Shown: positions 5,016 through 5,197 of the stretch, one piece after another
How the letters are laid out: the number at the start of each line of letters is the position of its first letter
Position numbering within the stretch: position 1 is the first letter of the stretch
NCBI GenBank assembly: GCA_017407765.1
Contig: JAFQVZ010000304.1
Coordinates: forward strand, 1 to 5,197
Length of the DNA stretch: 5,197 bases
Reading direction: 5' to 3'
Source: Clostridia bacterium
GTDB taxonomy: Bacteria > Bacillota > Clostridia > Oscillospirales > Butyricicoccaceae
Position numbers and translations under genes: made by a program
The notes under the pieces: generated by a model
What the model was told of the DNA's origin: nothing
The model's database searches: none
The model's input: the letters and a program-made list of their open reading frames with translations, nothing else

Positions 5016-5122
5016 GCCTCCCTTGCCTAAAGGGAGGTGGGTAACGTAGTTACCCGGAGGGATACTTCGGCAAGATTGGCATATCCCCCAGTCTTGGCTA
5101 TCGCCAAGACAGTCACCCAATC
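5016..5122. repeat. Second hairpin-rich palindromic repeat
   Basis: Hairpin CCTCCCTT/AAGGGAGG (5017-5037) and hairpin GGGTAAC/GTTACCC (5039-5055) form the left arm, which ends GGAGGGAT. The right half is hairpin GTCTTGGC/GCCAAGAC (5091-5110) enclosed by GATTGG (5074-5079) and CCAATC (5117-5122). It therefore has the same left-arm design as the element at 1249-1386 but a shorter right half. It follows the 4964-5012 arm directly, so two related elements are stacked. Confidence 0.65.
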
Positions 5123-5153
5123 ATATTGTTGACAGCAAATATATAAACAATAT
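5123..5153. promoter_or_regulatory. Candidate operator: inverted repeat over the rightmost promoter
   Basis: ATATTGTT (5123-5130) and AACAATAT (5146-5153) are perfect 8-base inverted arms separated by 15 bases. They overlap the -35 and touch the -10 of the promoter, where a dimeric repressor would block polymerase. The region is AT-rich, which raises the chance of coincidence. Confidence 0.4.
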
Positions 5154-5158
5154 ATAAT
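5129..5158 (+). promoter_or_regulatory. Promoter for a gene beginning at the right edge
   Basis: TTGACA (5129-5134), 18 bases, TATAAT (5153-5158), both perfect. It points out of the window toward a ribosome binding site at 5177-5183. Another TATAAT at 5171-5176 has no good -35. Confidence 0.8.
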
Positions 5159-5176
5159 TTAATCAGATAATATAAT

Positions 5177-5197
5177 AAAGGTGTGTATCGAAGTGAA
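5177..5197 (+). CDS. Possible start of a gene truncated at the right edge
   Basis: AAAGGTG (5177-5183) is a plausible ribosome binding site with a GTG at 5193-5195, nine bases further on, about 35 bases after the promoter. Only one codon and part of a second are inside the window, so neither the start nor the product can be confirmed; the true start might lie beyond the edge. Confidence 0.35.

Overview
The window reads like the chromosome of a gut-type Clostridia member, most likely of the Oscillospiraceae/Ruminococcaceae group. The basis is GC-rich codon use inside genes, very AT-rich promoters with near-consensus sigma-A boxes, AGGAGG-type ribosome binding sites, CCA-encoding tRNA genes, and hairpin-rich intergenic repeats of a style I associate with that group. 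The taxonomic call is an inference from style; no marker gene is present.

Layout. Positions 1-641 (minus) hold the N-terminal 213 residues of an AEC-family (auxin efflux carrier-like) permease that runs off the left edge, with its own promoter at 675-703. Upstream of it, also on minus, lie an intrinsic terminator (711-743) and a tRNA-Leu(CAG) gene (790-873). Behind the tRNA is a tandem duplication, offset about 167-170 bp. Each unit carries an extended -10 box, an AT-rich leader and a Shine-Dalgarno followed by a tiny ORF. A MITE-like palindromic repeat (1249-1386) comes next, followed by a promoter (1435-1463) and a complete MATE-family efflux transporter (1500-2894, plus). A shared bidirectional terminator (2899-2927) separates the MATE gene from a convergent two-gene minus-strand operon. 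That operon is a COG2509-like FAD-dependent dehydrogenase with a four-cysteine motif (3279-4652) followed by a 108-residue, three-helix membrane protein resembling the DUF3784 family (2931-3257). The operon promoter (4689-4718) is divergent from a strong promoter (4768-4796) driving tRNA-Ser(CGA) (4831-4922), which ends in a textbook terminator. The right end holds two more hairpin repeats (4964-5122) and then a perfect-consensus promoter overlapped by an 8-bp inverted repeat. A likely GTG start sits at the very edge, so a gene presumably begins just outside the window.

How it works together. This is mostly housekeeping and accessory content: two tRNAs, two secondary transporters (one probably exporting organic anions or similar small solutes, one exporting drugs or metabolites by ion antiport), and one uncharacterised flavoprotein with a small membrane partner. 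I see no defence system, CRISPR array, toxin-antitoxin pair, phage gene or biosynthetic cluster. The least explained structure is the duplicated promoter-leader-mini-ORF unit ahead of tRNA-Leu, whose promoter also resembles that of the MATE gene on the other strand.
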